Shown: one piece after another, positions 10,720 to 23,675 of the stretch | Layout: the number at the start of each line of letters is the position of its first letter | Position numbering within the stretch: the stretch's first letter is position 1 | Assembly: GCF_037975245.1 (NCBI RefSeq) | Contig: NC_092571.1 | Location: 3,296,001 to 3,360,000, forward strand | DNA: 64,000 nt | Source: Apostichopus japonicus | Lineage: Eukaryota; Echinodermata; Holothuroidea; Aspidochirotida; Stichopodidae | Reading direction: 5' to 3' | The notes under the pieces: generated by a model | Told to the model about the DNA's origin: nothing | What the model saw: only the letters and a program-made list of their open reading frames with translations | The model's database searches: none | Translations under genes and position numbers: made by a program

Positions 10720-13700
10720 TTCTATAGACGCTTACGTCTCTGTGCATTATTGGTAATAATACCACGCTGCAAACCGACGATTTGCATTCCAAATTCAAGC
10801 CAAATACATCATGGAATCCACCCAAGGGCCCACTGTGCGCCTCTTGAATCATTTAATTCCGCTATTGAAGAGGACGCAAACACACAGGCCTCTTCCCCTG
10901 ACTGCTCAGCAATCTCAGCTAAACTGAGAGACAGGCCATCAATGAACTCAGGAAGCGTGAGGACATTGTTATATCAGGCGCGCCGACTAAAGCTCTGCAA
11001 ATTGTCCCAATGAGCAGGAAATTCTATGAAGAGCGAACCCAAATGACTCCTTGGCAACCCTCAACACTAAAGACTCCTGGAATCTGATCCCACTCAGGAA
11101 ATCACATAAATTCGACATTTGTCTTCCAAAAGATCCATTGACCGATAGTTAGGCCAAAGCCTCCTTGAACAACCTGGTCACTTCTATACCCTCTACCCGT
11201 CACTGCCGTTCTAGTGCTGAGGTTCAACAATTTCAAAAGACTTCAGTGATGTTAAATGAAATACTCAAAAGTTTCTAGCTTTTCCTCGTTTATTTGAAAC
11301 AGTTCGGTCAGTTGAGAAATATAAAAAACGTGTTATTTTGTAAGTCAGCACATAGATTTAATCATGCTGCAAATCTCTTGCAGTGAAGCATTTTCATCAC
11401 ATTCAATAGCTGAACGATTATTTGTAGCAGAATAGATGGGAAAAACAACGTTTCAATTCTTCAGAGTTGCAAGTATTGAAATCAAATAGGTATGCTTCCT
11501 ATCGCCCTTTACCAACCAGAGGAGATGTACATTATATCCTGATGATAGAAATCGATTCACTTCAGTTTAGGGATCATATATTTGAAACCTGTACCAGTGT
11601 AACATAACTTAAGCATCCTAGTGATACTTGTGTCCAATTCCGACATGCAGATTTCTCTTTCTTATTCATTGCAGGTGATATGTTTTGTAAAAAGAAATAG
11701 TGAACTTGAAGCTAACATCTCGTTCAATATGTGTGTTATGTAATTGCCCACAAAGCACTTGTGTTGTCCGAAACACGAACTATACTTCTGTCGCCTTCAC
11801 AGCATTATTAAATATATATATATCCACAGTAGACTGGTGACATCTGAATATCCCCAACGGAATTCTTAGTTATGTTGACATTTTCGCAACACCATATGTT
11901 GGTAAACGGCTATAAGCGTATTTCATGTATGTTATTGGATAATGCGAACTGTCACGTTGTATATGACACTGAGGTGGTTTTAATTAATAAGTGTAGATAG
12001 ACAATTGATATATGATGCAATGCCATCGTCAGTTTGCAGGTAGTAAATTAAACATATGATCGTAATCCACATATGATAATCACTGATCGTATCAGGATCA
12101 TTGATCAGTGATCAAGAGCAATAGCCAGCAATTCTGGTTTGGCATCAGCGAAACGACTTGCAGCAAGTATGGATACACAATTGGGAAAGCGGCCATCGAC
12201 AGAACAGAAACAACCCAAGTGCCCAATTACAAACCAGAAATACCCAATGATAGAAAGACTCCTATTAACCAAACGGCCAAGCATCAACTTTGAACTGGCC
12301 AAGAGAACGTTGTTCTTGGTGAGGATTTGGATCGGGAACCAAACCGACACAGCTTCCTTATTCAGTTTTCCGACTTGTGAGGATAGAATTTCTAAACCAG
12401 CTTTGGAATGCTTAAATCCATGAAATTCTGCAGGTTACTTTAATATTTTAGACATTAAAATCTTGTGTCTGAAATCCAGCTTTTTATGACTACAAGATAT
12501 TTAGATAGTGCTAAGCTATATACCGTACTAAATACTAACTTATATATTGATGTATTAAGAACTGGTAATTTAATACATTACCATTATATTATTAAACATA
12601 TTGAAATATTTACAACTTGTTTCAAGAAGACCTATAATGTGAAGATTTTCTGATAATTTCTTAATTTCAAATGACCATTAATACATTTAACATATTTTAG
12701 ATATTTATCCCTGGAACAAGTCATAAGGCCAGTATTTCAAAATCCATTGGTCTCATTAAAAGCTCGATACTAATCCGATAGACTGTTCATTTTTCCAGGA
12801 AGTGGGTCACAGGATAGGTATTATTTGATGTTCTTCAATATCGTTATTTTCGTGCTTGTTTGCACTTGAAAAGAGACATAAGCGAACTACTCCATTCGCG
12901 CTTAATGTATTGTGAATGCACGGCATTTGTTGTCAAGAACATTACTTCTTCCTGAATAAATGTTTGTTAATTTATTGAAGGGAAAACAAAACCATAATTT
13001 GCATCGGCGATGTCACCCAGGCTGTGCTGTTTCTGATATAAGTTTCAAATTAATAGTTTTTCTTATTTCATTAATCAAAAAAAAAAAAAAATCAGTGATA
13101 ATTTTGCACTTACCAGTGAAGAACACTAAAACAATATTCAATTAAAAGAGTAGACAACCGGTATATTCCATAATTTTCTTTCCCTAAATAATTTGGCTAC
13201 TACTCACATAGAAAGAACGATCCTTAATTTTCCTCTCCTTTCTTTCCAATTTTAGTATTCACTATATCCACTAAAACATATTAGATACATACTTCATACT
13301 GTATGGGATAAAGGAAGTTCTTTTTTATTGAACGTTAAGATTTAATCGTTTGCCAACCCTATAATTATATCGACGAGTATCTTATCTGTCTCTTACGATC
13401 GTTGTTTTCATTTGATTTATTGTTGATCTCTGATTGGTGTAAATATATACAACGGGATAACTGAGCACTCAGAAGTCAGACAAAGAACATCCGCCAATAT
13501 AGATGAGCACGTTTCGTATTTCTTATCCTGTTTATTCACATCTGTGACAATTAAACTTTGTAATATTTCCGTCGAAGAATCGACATAACATATGGTAACC
13601 ATATCTCAAAGTTCTTCTATTCTTTAATATCACCGATCCATGACTGAACAAGAAGCAGGAAATACACGCACAAATGGTAAAGTTCCTGTGAGGGCTAAAC

Positions 13701-13820
13701 GTTGACAATGCTGGCCTTGGTGACCAGAATCATAGATTGCAAAATTCGTATCTAATTTTCCATCTGGAAAAGCAAGCAATGAATCACGTAGCTTTGTAAG
13801 ATGTAAGTTTAACGTTGACC
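10720..13820. other. Non-coding, probably worn repeats
   Basis: A run near 10720-11250 has degenerate coding-like composition with many stops (perhaps an old transposon), but I cannot assign it. The rest is AT-rich without gene signals. Confidence 0.3.
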
Positions 13821-13824
13821 GGTT

Positions 13825-13970
13825 ACAGAAGGTCATTGTTTATCATTATTTATATTAATTTATATATAATATATATATATATATAAATTTATATATATAT
13901 ATATATATATATATAAATTATAAATATGTCTAATAATCATAATAATAATGATAAACAATAACCTTCTGTT
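13825..13970. repeat. Inverted repeat with (TA)n core
   Basis: Arms of about 25 bp: ACAGAAGGTCATTGTTTATC at the left, and its complement with one mismatch at the right ending in GATAAACAATAACCTTCTGT. Between them is a TA-rich core. Same architecture as 10534-10716 but with unrelated arm sequence. Confidence 0.8.
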
Positions 13971-14624
13971 TATATCTTTATATCTACATATTCATACATT
14001 ATATTATGTCCATTTAAAGAAATATGTTTAAACATATTATATAGATCAATATTTATGTCACTTTAGCTTTCTTTGTAATTTAAGAGGAAAGGGGAATAGC
14101 CGTTTTTGAACCTGATTGGACATATTGATTTGATGTATTTCAGATATCTTGAAAGTCGTGTATAAATTACAGCAAAAACGAAATATCACGTTGATCTTGA
14201 TAAAGAAATTATTAATTACATTTTGTGTTGTAGCCGTCCCAGCTTAACTAAGCTTTGCGCGTCAATAAAACTGGCATATGTCATCAAGGAATATGTCATA
14301 AATAATGTTACACATTAGAACTGTGCATGAGAATTTCCCCTGAAGGACGAAGGAAATTTGGTTTCGTCTTTGCCGGCTGTTCCATACATGAGTGATCGAC
14401 TTAGCAGGAAATCAAATCAGTTTGCTAGAATGGTCACACTTCAATGTCAACTCTCAATTACTGCTTATCATGTAATTGGAGTGTGTTCTCATAGAGCTGC
14501 TCAGCAAAGAGACTTATGTGATTCATGTCAACAAAAGTTGGAATTTGCTGCTCCAGGCTCTTTGTGAATAACTTGTTTCCTGTCATTTTTTCTTCCACTG
14601 AATAGTTTTAATTTGGACAACAAG
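13971..14624. promoter_or_regulatory. Upstream region of Ig gene A
   Basis: Non-coding. A pyrimidine-rich run ending in TAG at 14605, just before the ATG at 14625, could be a splice acceptor for a 5' UTR exon. No clear TATA box was found. Confidence 0.25.
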
Positions 14625-15722
14625 ATGTCGCTTTTATTTTTCTCTTGCGTACTCTGTTGCGTATCGTTCTCTTATCAACAGAACGTTAAAATAATAGAAC
14701 AATTGATTCCTTCAGTTCTCGAAGAGGGACAACGAGTGACATTAAAATGTGTCATAAGTAACCATCAGGATCTTGAATTTGTGTCTTGGATAAAAGATGA
14801 AGAAGTCATTACCAATGGCTCCCATGTACTGAGAGATACAAGTATATATTTACTGGAAGAAATCATTAACCAGGATAATGGTAACCTTATTTACATGCTT
14901 AATGTACTTTCGGTATCCAGGGCGGATTTTGGTCGATGGACTTGCAGATATAAACCACAAGATGGCGATGAAGAGTCAGTGAACGTTGTTCTTAATGTGA
15001 TATACGAACCAGATGATAAATATCCTATTTGTAAAGTGTACTCTGCTCTTGGAACTCTCAATTGTAGGACGCAAGAAGGAAATCCAAGAATTGGCATAAA
15101 TTGGTACCGGCAAGTTAATACGAGAACGAACATTAGAACGTCGAAGGAGATAACAAATAACGGAATCATTGACTCATCTCTGTACGTCTCCAGCCTTGAT
15201 CCACCAGCAGAAGACAATGAAACAGTAACTTGTGCGTCGAAATACAATTCGTGTTCTGTCTCAATGTCTGATATTTACAATGATAGCAAACTAGAACTCT
15301 CTATGGAAGTAAAGAACCACACTGTAAAATTCAACTGTCTCGGTAGCGATGATCTAACTGATGCAGAGGTCTCATTCGACTGGTCAAAACCGCAAGTCGT
15401 TAGTATTCAATCGTCTACAATAACTTCCACACAGAAGTATGTCGTATTTGAAAAGACGCCTGTTTTGATTGGTATGAGCGTTTACTGCCGGTTGCAATGG
15501 GGAACATATTCTGATAAAGTAGCAGAAGAAAAATATAACGACACTGGTGGAACAGTGTCAGGAGACAAAACTAACTATGAACTTGATAATCAAACTCCTT
15601 TAATTCGCTCATCCAATATTGGCGTTATCTCCATTATTTTGGGTGTAAGTTTGCTGATACTGGTTATCCTTATTATTTCTGTTTTGATCATATTCCGCAA
15701 GAGGACAAACACTCCGGCTTAA
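14625..15722 (+). CDS. Three-Ig-domain type I membrane receptor (paralog A)
   Basis: A 365-residue protein on one exon. The first ATG of the frame is at 14625 and opens a hydrophobic signal peptide (residues 1-18). Ig1 (about 30-127) has core Cys42, Trp55 and Cys107 in the motif D-F-G-R-W-T-C. Ig2 follows the linker Y-E-P-D-D-K-Y-P-I-C and has core Cys147, Trp160 and Cys203, plus extra Cys136 and Cys210. Ig3 has Cys238, Trp253 and Cys288 and ends C-R-L-Q-W-G. A short linker (no mucin stalk), a transmembrane helix (about 332-356) and a nine-residue basic tail follow. No ITIM, ITAM or kinase domain, so signalling would need a partner. Several N-x-S/T sites suit a glycosylated surface protein. 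AATAAA lies at 16046. Family role (adhesion, recognition or immunity) is inference; it is the shortest paralog here. Confidence 0.88.
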   Translation: MSLLFFSCVLCCVSFSYQQNVKIIEQLIPSVLEEGQRVTLKCVISNHQDLEFVSWIKDEEVITNGSHVLRDTSIYLLEEIINQDNGNLIYMLNVLSVSRADFGRWTCRYKPQDGDEESVNVVLNVIYEPDDKYPICKVYSALGTLNCRTQEGNPRIGINWYRQVNTRTNIRTSKEITNNGIIDSSLYVSSLDPPAEDNETVTCASKYNSCSVSMSDIYNDSKLELSMEVKNHTVKFNCLGSDDLTDAEVSFDWSKPQVVSIQSSTITSTQKYVVFEKTPVLIGMSVYCRLQWGTYSDKVAEEKYNDTGGTVSGDKTNYELDNQTPLIRSSNIGVISIILGVSLLILVILIISVLIIFRKRTNTPA

Positions 15723-15725
15723 AGT

Positions 15726-18048
15726 GGCTGTAGGCACCAAGTTAGGACAATACTACCACACACCAGAATAATACTAACAAAGCTGAAAGTTTGTCATCAT
15801 AACATATCCTTCAAGAACGTTTGCATATTTGCATTAAGCCATTATTGCAAACAATACGAAAATAACAGTTTCCGGCCTTGCCTTGCGTTATCTAAACTGG
15901 AAATTTGGGGGTAAATCTGACTTCTAAATGTGGGATTTCAATGTGAAATGGAAATACCCCACACTGATCATCTTCACCGCACCGAGTTGCGCTAAGCATT
16001 GGAGGCATAACTTGAACATCAGTACATTGGTTGACCATACTCTAAAATAAAGGTGGAATTGTAACTAACTATATTAGTACGAATGATGACTCGGTGATAA
16101 CAATTTTTGAGTAGAGCAATAACACTTATGAAGCGTTCTCAGTGTAATAGTGATACAACACTGCTCTGTGTTGTATACAACTCGATGCACAGGAGATACA
16201 GGGTATGAACAGCAAACTCATTTGATTTTTATTTCCTATATTTGTAACTTCATATGAAACACATGCATGACAGATAACACATTTAATGTGAGTGGTTCAT
16301 CTAGTATGTATGTTTGGAAAATAAACATATTACTAACTTTGGCGAACGAAAAGGTTTTTAACAGCTATACGGTGGTTATTCGTTCTAAAAAGTAAATAAG
16401 GCCATAGTCGTCTGTATGGGCCTAGTAACTGCGTATATAAGCAGCCTACATTTCACACACTTTTCGTATTGTTTTTCTTGTTGCTTCTTTCATATTGAAT
16501 ATGTTTAACCATGCCGCATGAAGTTGTACCATAATGCAATTTGAATTATCTGCAATTTAGTGCTTTTAGCATGGTTAAACTGATTAAAGTTTGCTTAAAC
16601 TTGTGGCATAGCGACGTCTATTTGCAATCTTAACCCATGAACTTCACGAAATCTATAAGCTAATGTGTTTGTTTGTGAATGTATGTTCCTTCCCGCATTT
16701 CTGTCAAGTTATGGCCATTATTGTTTTTATTACATGGATGAACAGCTCTGATACGTCAACAGCTTCATGAACATGTATATGATTCTACAGCAAACGGAAC
16801 GACATGTATATTCGAAACTGAACTATTACTATAATCGACTCTCGTTTAAGATTGTTTTCTGCACACTAAATCAATACCATTTTGATAAAAAAAAGTATTT
16901 CAACAACTTTCTTACGTAACTGAGCATAGAAATAGTTAGTTATTCGAATACTCGACATATCAGAAAGTCATGTACAACAAAATGTATTATATTTACCACC
17001 TGTATCACTGTTATCTTATATGTATGGCATGTTATACACTTTTTTTTTTATCAATGCGTGCTTTACTAGCATAGTTAAGTTACGATCGGTAAGGCGAATC
17101 AATAATAAGGACTTTCCGGCAACTCTATATGTGGTCATTTTAAACTGATTGATCACGTTTTGAGCAATTAATTTGCTTGAAAGACTTCCGTTGGCCCCTT
17201 AAAAGATATATGTTTACGTTTGATTATTTACCGTTATGATTTGGTCGCATGGATACACGTGATAGTAAATAATCACTTCCATGCAGCTATATGAAAATGC
17301 GTCTATATTCTATTCAATATCATATGGTATTTGTTAATAATACATGCGATATTGACAATTTTCACGACTAACAACTAAGTTACACAACGTTAGAACTTTA
17401 ATGTTTATTGACTGAATGTAAACGGATTTTCTTTATTGATTACTTGTTTACTTGTCGCTATATGCGTTAATAGGTTTCGATAAAACTGATTTTTAACCTT
17501 TTCTAGATTTCATTTCAAGTTATCGAAATATTATTTTTTGAATAATATATTTTAACAAGAAATGCTGGTTACATTTGATAATTATATTGCTTCTAATAGC
17601 GTTGCGACTATACAGCAAACTAGGTGCATGAAAGTTGTGTGGCCAGTTTAGGCTCAGCCTGGTAGTTCAATCAATCGATATGAATAAACGAGTCAAACCA
17701 AAATGTCAAGAACAAATTTTCTCCTTCTTTTTTTTCGAAATACCCCAGAATTGCAAACAGGTATAAGTTAAATTTTGGTATCTAGATTGTTGCGAACGGA
17801 ACAATGTGTCTATATATTCCCCTTTGTCTTAGAGGGGGACATAATTAACATATGCCATAATTACAGACTGCTTTAAAGCGCAAAGACACGCCTAGACACA
17901 ATACTACATACATACTTGAAAAAGTCTAAGATTGAAAATGTTCAAGCACTTTTGTAAGGACGTTATTTCCTTTCGCTACATTGCTCACCTTTCTTTCATT
18001 TAGTGTGCTTTGAAAATTTTAACGGTTCTACGTCGGTCATAAGGTGAT
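15726..18048. other. Gene A 3' UTR and non-coding DNA
   Basis: AATAAA at 16046-16051 is the likely polyadenylation signal of gene A. I see no other gene or RNA in this AT-rich stretch. Confidence 0.4.
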
Positions 18049-18049
18049 A

Positions 18050-18367
18050 TGCGAGATGTAGAGTTACCATGTTAGCGTAAAGCGACATCTTGACAAAATA
18101 TTAAATTTTGTCGAGATATCGAGTTAGGTGTAACATGGCAACTCGACGTTTTGACAAATTTTACCGAGATTTCAAGTTAGCGTGAGTCGGTATCTCGACA
18201 AAAATCAAGAGATTGCCGAGATGCCGAGTTATAGGTGTAACATGGCAACTCGACGTTTTGACAAATTTGATCGAGATGTCAAGTTAGTGTAAGACGGCAT
18301 CTCGACTAAAATTCAATATTTTGTCGAGATGTCGTGTTATGCTAATATGGTAAATCTATATCTCGCA
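18050..18367. mobile_element. Foldback/MITE-like element with internal tandem repeat
   Basis: The ends are inverted repeats of about 27 bp with few mismatches: TGCGAGATGTAGAGTTACCA at the left, the complement of ATGGTAAATCTATATCTCGC at the right. Inside, a unit of about 107 bp is tandemly repeated (GGTGTAACATGGCAACTCGA at 18127 and 18234), and TCGAGAT/ATCTCGA motifs occur throughout in both orientations. No ORF. Confidence 0.75.
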
Positions 18368-18369
18368 TG

Positions 18370-19218
18370 TCATCATATATGACCCCCATATTGTTCCAAT
18401 ACTTTTAACATGCTTTACCATAAACATTGTTTTCAGATACGTGTAACAGAAGAACACAACGTGGTTTTATTTTTTTGACTGAGGATGGCTAATATAGTAA
18501 CACAAGGGAGGTCCGATTTATATAGCAAGATATTTTACAAACGGAGTGAATCGGTTCTGTATATAAAGCATTTTTGTCATCAACACTGGAAGGCGATTTT
18601 TATTTTGTTATTTTGTGATTTTGCTTCTCCTTTAATATCGGAAAACGTGACAAAACAAGGTGGTTGTGTAAGCACAAGCTAAATTTAGTAATACACAGGT
18701 CAACAGCTACAATTAAATACTGCGAATGAATTCATTGCACAGGATGCGATATACTGACCTTTACGTGGTATAGTCAGACCCCATTACAAACAATAATAAA
18801 TACAAATGGGTTGCGATGGAAGGGAGAACATTTTAGTCGAACAATCCAAACGATCTTTGTACTAGAGTAAGTGTATATTATGGGGTTTAGGTGTACTTAA
18901 AGTAACAAAAATGTCCATTTTGAAACATATACAATGCATAGCAAGTTAGAAGATATACAATGGTCTAACCATCGTCTTAATAGCTTGTTCTGCTGTGGAA
19001 GCATAACATCTTATACGGCTATTACTTATATAACAGCTATAGAAATGATGCTTTCCTTTTGGCCATTGTATAGTAGTACTCTTGATCAGTGTACATTTTG
19101 AGACTGATGAGTGTAGGTGAACTTGTCCATCTAATATGAAACAAATTTGTATCAATAAAATGTGTCTCTAAAGTGTACTTAATAGTTTTTTATTTATTAC
19201 CTTCTCCCTTTTGTTGAG

Positions 19219-19307
<89 letters not shown>

Positions 19308-21938
19308 CGAAATGAATGTGTAGCAAATGGTATTACCCATACATATATATTTAATAATTAAAGATCAACACACCAGGAAAAAATCCAGGACTTTGTGTCA
19401 CAGACCTGTAGAATTACTGTGGTCGAGTGGTACAAGCCTGATGAGCTTATGCAAATGGTAGCAGTTGCGAAACTCTAGGCAAGTATTCTTTGGTAACTGT
19501 GCCATTTAAGCATGCTTAAATTCAGGGAAAGTACTGATGAACTTTTCATATTGTTGGAAGTCTATGGGTTAACGTTATTGGCTATATAGTCATGAGTATA
19601 ACTTAACAACCATTTTTCAGTCAAGGTACTTTTGAAAAGATGTGATTCTATTCAGTAGGCTACCATAAGCTAATCATTGAGTTGTATTGGGACATGCTGT
19701 GGTAATAGAAGGAAACATACGAAGGGTGCGGCTGTGTGAAGTAAAATAAAGGGAGCCTTATCAAGTAAAATCTAAACAGTCGTTGAGGTAGTTCAAAATC
19801 AAAACTAAAACTAAAACTAACAAATATCATTGTTTTTAGACAATCGTTTCCTGTGCATTGCTACGTCTCATTAGTCATAACTTGCAAAACGTGCGTAACG
19901 GTTTGGTTGTATTTTTGTTGCTAAGGTACAGTAACGTGAGATATGGCTGTGTGTGTTCATGTTTATGACGTGTTTATCTTCTTATAGTAACGCTCATGTT
20001 GTTAACTATGAAGAACTTTTCAGCAGGAAATTGGGTTAAGGCCATACAGTCGAGGAATCGCAGTTTTGTGAAGGGAACGGGATCAGTTTTTAAAAAGATA
20101 ATGAATGACCTGGTAGGGAATAATGTCGATGGTGTCAATAATTAAAGCACCCATTCACATTAGCAAAGTTACCTCAAACATCAAAGAAAAATGTTGTAAA
20201 CCATTTAGACGCTTATTGGTAAACAACCTTTTGTTGTTGTCCTCTTAAATTGCTCCATATTTTCCAAAGTTAGGATGGCTAGCCATGTAACCAACTCACT
20301 ATTCCATAATACGACCATACATAACGATTTTCATCTGCAACATGATGCTTTAAAACAATTTACTCTAGCGTCCTTGATATTGCACAACCCGAAATTACCC
20401 AACTGGTTCGAACAGAATCAAGCACGTGGGTGCTATTTACCGGAAACACCGACTACAGTATCACATGATTTGCTACTGAAACCTAAACAACTCGTGACTT
20501 TATGCAAAAACTTGGCAAAACGTACAAAACGAAGGTCAGCATCAGCATTAAATGATTCTAGTTCTTAATTTCTGTGTGAGTTACTGAAAGAAGATTTTGA
20601 ATATTTACTTAATAAAAAGTTGAATTTCACCTACAAACGTCACCATAACTTTTCCGCTTTCATCAGATCACTATAGCAATAACATGCATTATATTAAAGT
20701 ACTGTCTTCTTAGTAGGTTATTGAAGGATACAGATATGGCTATAAGTTCTTAGTATACTGATTCCCATTTCCAACTATTGCAGTAGCAACGGATAAAATA
20801 ACTCATATATGTTTTGCAACTCCTTTTCCGTATTCACAACCGTACCCTCTGAAACATTAAATCGTTTAACGAAGGCAGTTCCGCGAAACATACTTCATTT
20901 TTCGGTTGAGTCGATTCGGCATTGCCAGTGATATGCCAGACTGGATTCATTCCCTCGAGTCTCATTGCCATGTAGGAGGGAAGTCTAACAATCTTATTCG
21001 TGTATCGCTTACCTGAAAACTTACTGACTCTATTCACGACACGTTACAACGCTGCTATGCGCATACGTGCAGATGTTTTGAATATAAAGCAGGTTACTCT
21101 AACAATGCCATCAAAGTATTACTAAAATTGCATCGTTTATATTATATATACACGAGGGAAGTATTAACTATACGTTTCACGTTTCATTAATGTAACAGTG
21201 GTTTGTCAATCACCTGAATTTGTTTTGAAAGCAAAAAGAAAGCAGAAGTAATCATTGATCTGTCATTACGCGTTTCCGCTGACAGTTGTTCCTTCTTCGA
21301 GCTAAAAATGTCAAAGCGAAATAAATTAAATTTTGGCTTTGAACTCTTTAATTTTAAGTCTGAACTATTCGTCATGATAAAGGATTTCCGGGGAGCACAT
21401 ATGCCTTACTTCCTCAGGACAACACATGTACATCGTGTATGGTTTTTGATTTGTTATTGCAAGATATACACCGTGTTAGTCGTATCATTTATATATAAGT
21501 TAAGCCTTCCCTCTCCACTTTACTCATAGTCATTTACAACTCTGTGACGAACGTTCGTGGCTTAGCCAAACATTAATCACTTTAAGCTATATGAAGGAAA
21601 TGTAACCACTGCTTTTCAACGACCAGTATTGAGGTTTCCTTTTTAACAGCTATATAGTTCTTACCCAATAGTTTGAAGCTCAAGGATGATGCATTGTCGA
21701 AGAGTATTTTCCAAAATGAACGGAAGTTGTAAGAATTGATACTCGAGTATTTTAAAACTTTGCCAGAGAGTTGCGGATATCGCGAATATACAAAGCGGAA
21801 CAGATTTAAATTGGCCGCATTAAAGAGACGCAGCTAGTAAACTAAACAAAGTTGCTACGACGGAAAATTGTTAGGCAGCTTTCGCTTGGAGGACAGCTGT
21901 ATATTCTATGTTACACAACATGCAAAGGATCTCCAACA
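18370..21938. other. Intergenic region between Ig genes A and B
   Basis: Contains a (TA)n tract at about 19222-19308 and otherwise AT-rich DNA. One 97-codon ATG frame at 20275-20568 is listed separately. No other gene supported. Confidence 0.4.
20275..20568 (+). CDS. Unassigned 97-codon open frame
   Basis: Begins with a true ATG preceded by a pyrimidine-rich run ending TTAG. The frame ends with basic K-R-T-K-R-R then a Ser-rich end. It contains W-F-E-Q-N-Q-A-R-G and L-L-K-P-K-Q-L-V-T-L. No family is recognised, and no signal peptide or membrane segment is visible. It could be a chance frame, a last exon, or an old transposon fragment. Confidence 0.15.
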   Translation: MASHVTNSLFHNTTIHNDFHLQHDALKQFTLASLILHNPKLPNWFEQNQARGCYLPETPTTVSHDLLLKPKQLVTLCKNLAKRTKRRSASALNDSSS

Positions 21939-23675
21939 ATGGATACATTATGGATATGTTTTGCTGTGCTTTTTGCTTCAGTTACTGTATCTTATCAAGA
22001 CATATATTCGGTAACAACTTCCAATAAATTACCAGTGGAAGTTAGAGAACTAGAGGAGGTTGTACTTAAGTGTACTATTAAGACGTCAGGGACATCTCTA
22101 CTTTTCCAGTGGTTATTAGACGACAACGTAGTTACTAATGGATCTCAAGTCTCGGATGAAAACTATAATGTGACCATGTTTGAAAAGCGACGAGGCGTGT
22201 ATTTCTATAATCTCAACATTAAACAGGTGAATAGAACTGACCATGGTAGGTGGACATGCAAAGCAATAGAGGGTTCTACAATTGTCAGTGGAAAAAATAA
22301 AATAATTGTAACTGTATATTATTCACCCGATAGCTCGTACCCAATGTGCGATCTGCAAAGTACATCGGTAATGTGTAAAACTCAAGAAGGTAACCCAAAA
22401 GTTTCCCTTAAGTGGTTTACGGAGAGAGCAGAAGAACAGTTGAATTTGAAACCCTCGTCTGTAAGAACTGTTGATGGAGTCATAAAGTCAGAGGTATTAA
22501 TCGAATCACTTCGACCACCAGTTTGGTTTAAAGAAAATATTGTTTGTGAAACAGATTTTGGGCGTTGTTCTATTAACAAAACGGATGTTTACAATAGTAC
22601 TTCTGTCAGCATAGTAAGTAAAGCGGACAGTAATGAGGTGATCGTTTATTGCAACGTCAGTAACCCACTTTCAGATGGGAGCGTGATATTGGAGAGGAAT
22701 GACACTTCCATAGAGGGTCGAATGACCCAAGAGGGAAGTCACGCAACCATTAGCTTTATAGATGGCGGGTATGGATACCGGCAAGAGACAATCCACTGCA
22801 GATATCTTTGGGGTATTATGGATTACCACCACGATATGATCGAGGTCATGATTCCCCTGCCTGCGCCAAGTTCTACGATGGTTCAATCTACGACCATCGT
22901 AACTGAAATGGAGTTAACTACAACTCTTTTTGATGTTTCATCAACCGAGCCGCCATCACTCAACTTTCTAAGTACATCTTCAAATGATGATGACGACACC
23001 ACCAGTGAAACGAGTATGCGTACGTCATCGTATACATCATCGTATACATCGCTCACGGATATCGACGATTATGAGACATTGTTAACACATTTGGACGATT
23101 TATCAACAGCTCCACCTTCGCCGAATACTTTAAGAACATCTTCAGGTGACTATGACGACCCCACAAGCGAAAAGATTCCGCAAAGCAGTATGATTGCATC
23201 GACCAAAAACATTGACGACAATATATCAGTGGAGTTGACTACATTGTCCGTGGAAAATGACGCCGTAACGACACCTCACGATATGACATCTAGGATAGAT
23301 GACACTATGTCATCCGGGGATAACTTTAATACGTTATTACCAAACGAATATGTGATGACGACGAAGGACGTGACATCAAAATTGCAAAGTATCATTAAGT
23401 CGACTCAAAGTATGCTCAGTACAAAGAAGGTTGCAACAGGTGATATAAGACCGACACTGCCTTTGCTGCCGCCGGAAGAGAACCTGTCTCCACCAGATTG
23501 GCGACCAGCAAACATCACACTCATCGTTCTCTCCTTAGTGGCTATTTTTGTGATATCTCTAGTAGCTGTTATCATTTATCAAAAATGGAAAGAAAAGACG
23601 GGTTCTTACTCTCCGCCGACAACGACCTCTGCCAAAACTCAAGGAACCCTGTCTTCTTTTAAACATAAATACTGA
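21939..23675 (+). CDS. Three-Ig-domain type I membrane receptor with long acidic Ser/Thr stalk (paralog B)
   Basis: A 578-residue single-exon protein. I chose the ATG at 21939 because it opens a signal peptide (1-18) matching its paralogs; the open frame extends 29 codons upstream without an ATG. Ig1 has Cys45, Trp58 and D-H-G-R-W-T-C at 101-107. Ig2 starts at Y-S-P-D-S-S-Y-P-M-C with Cys137, Cys146, Trp159, Cys203 and Cys210. Ig3 has Cys238 and Cys287 and ends C-R-Y-L-W-G. Cysteine positions 107, 203, 210 and 238 are identical to paralog A. Residues about 305-522 form an extended, probably O-glycosylated stalk rich in Ser, Thr and Asp, with an imperfect internal repeat (S-S-T-E-P-P-S-L-N-F-L near 334, S-T-A-P-P-S-P-N-T-L near 389). 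Transmembrane helix about 526-547, then a tail of about 30 residues, the longest in the set. A polyA signal lies at 24168. Confidence 0.88.
   Translation: MDTLWICFAVLFASVTVSYQDIYSVTTSNKLPVEVRELEEVVLKCTIKTSGTSLLFQWLLDDNVVTNGSQVSDENYNVTMFEKRRGVYFYNLNIKQVNRTDHGRWTCKAIEGSTIVSGKNKIIVTVYYSPDSSYPMCDLQSTSVMCKTQEGNPKVSLKWFTERAEEQLNLKPSSVRTVDGVIKSEVLIESLRPPVWFKENIVCETDFGRCSINKTDVYNSTSVSIVSKADSNEVIVYCNVSNPLSDGSVILERNDTSIEGRMTQEGSHATISFIDGGYGYRQETIHCRYLWGIMDYHHDMIEVMIPLPAPSSTMVQSTTIVTEMELTTTLFDVSSTEPPSLNFLSTSSNDDDDTTSETSMRTSSYTSSYTSLTDIDDYETLLTHLDDLSTAPPSPNTLRTSSGDYDDPTSEKIPQSSMIASTKNIDDNISVELTTLSVENDAVTTPHDMTSRIDDTMSSGDNFNTLLPNEYVMTTKDVTSKLQSIIKSTQSMLSTKKVATGDIRPTLPLLPPEENLSPPDWRPANITLIVLSLVAIFVISLVAVIIYQKWKEKTGSYSPPTTTSAKTQGTLSSFKHKY

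Noticed and set aside
19420-19490. tRNA-like/SINE or hammerhead-like sequence (TGGTCGAGTGG, CTGATGA, GCGAAACTC)
   Set aside because: An A-box-like motif and a CTGATGA-GAAA pair occur, but the B box is off consensus and no convincing stem II or cloverleaf can be drawn.
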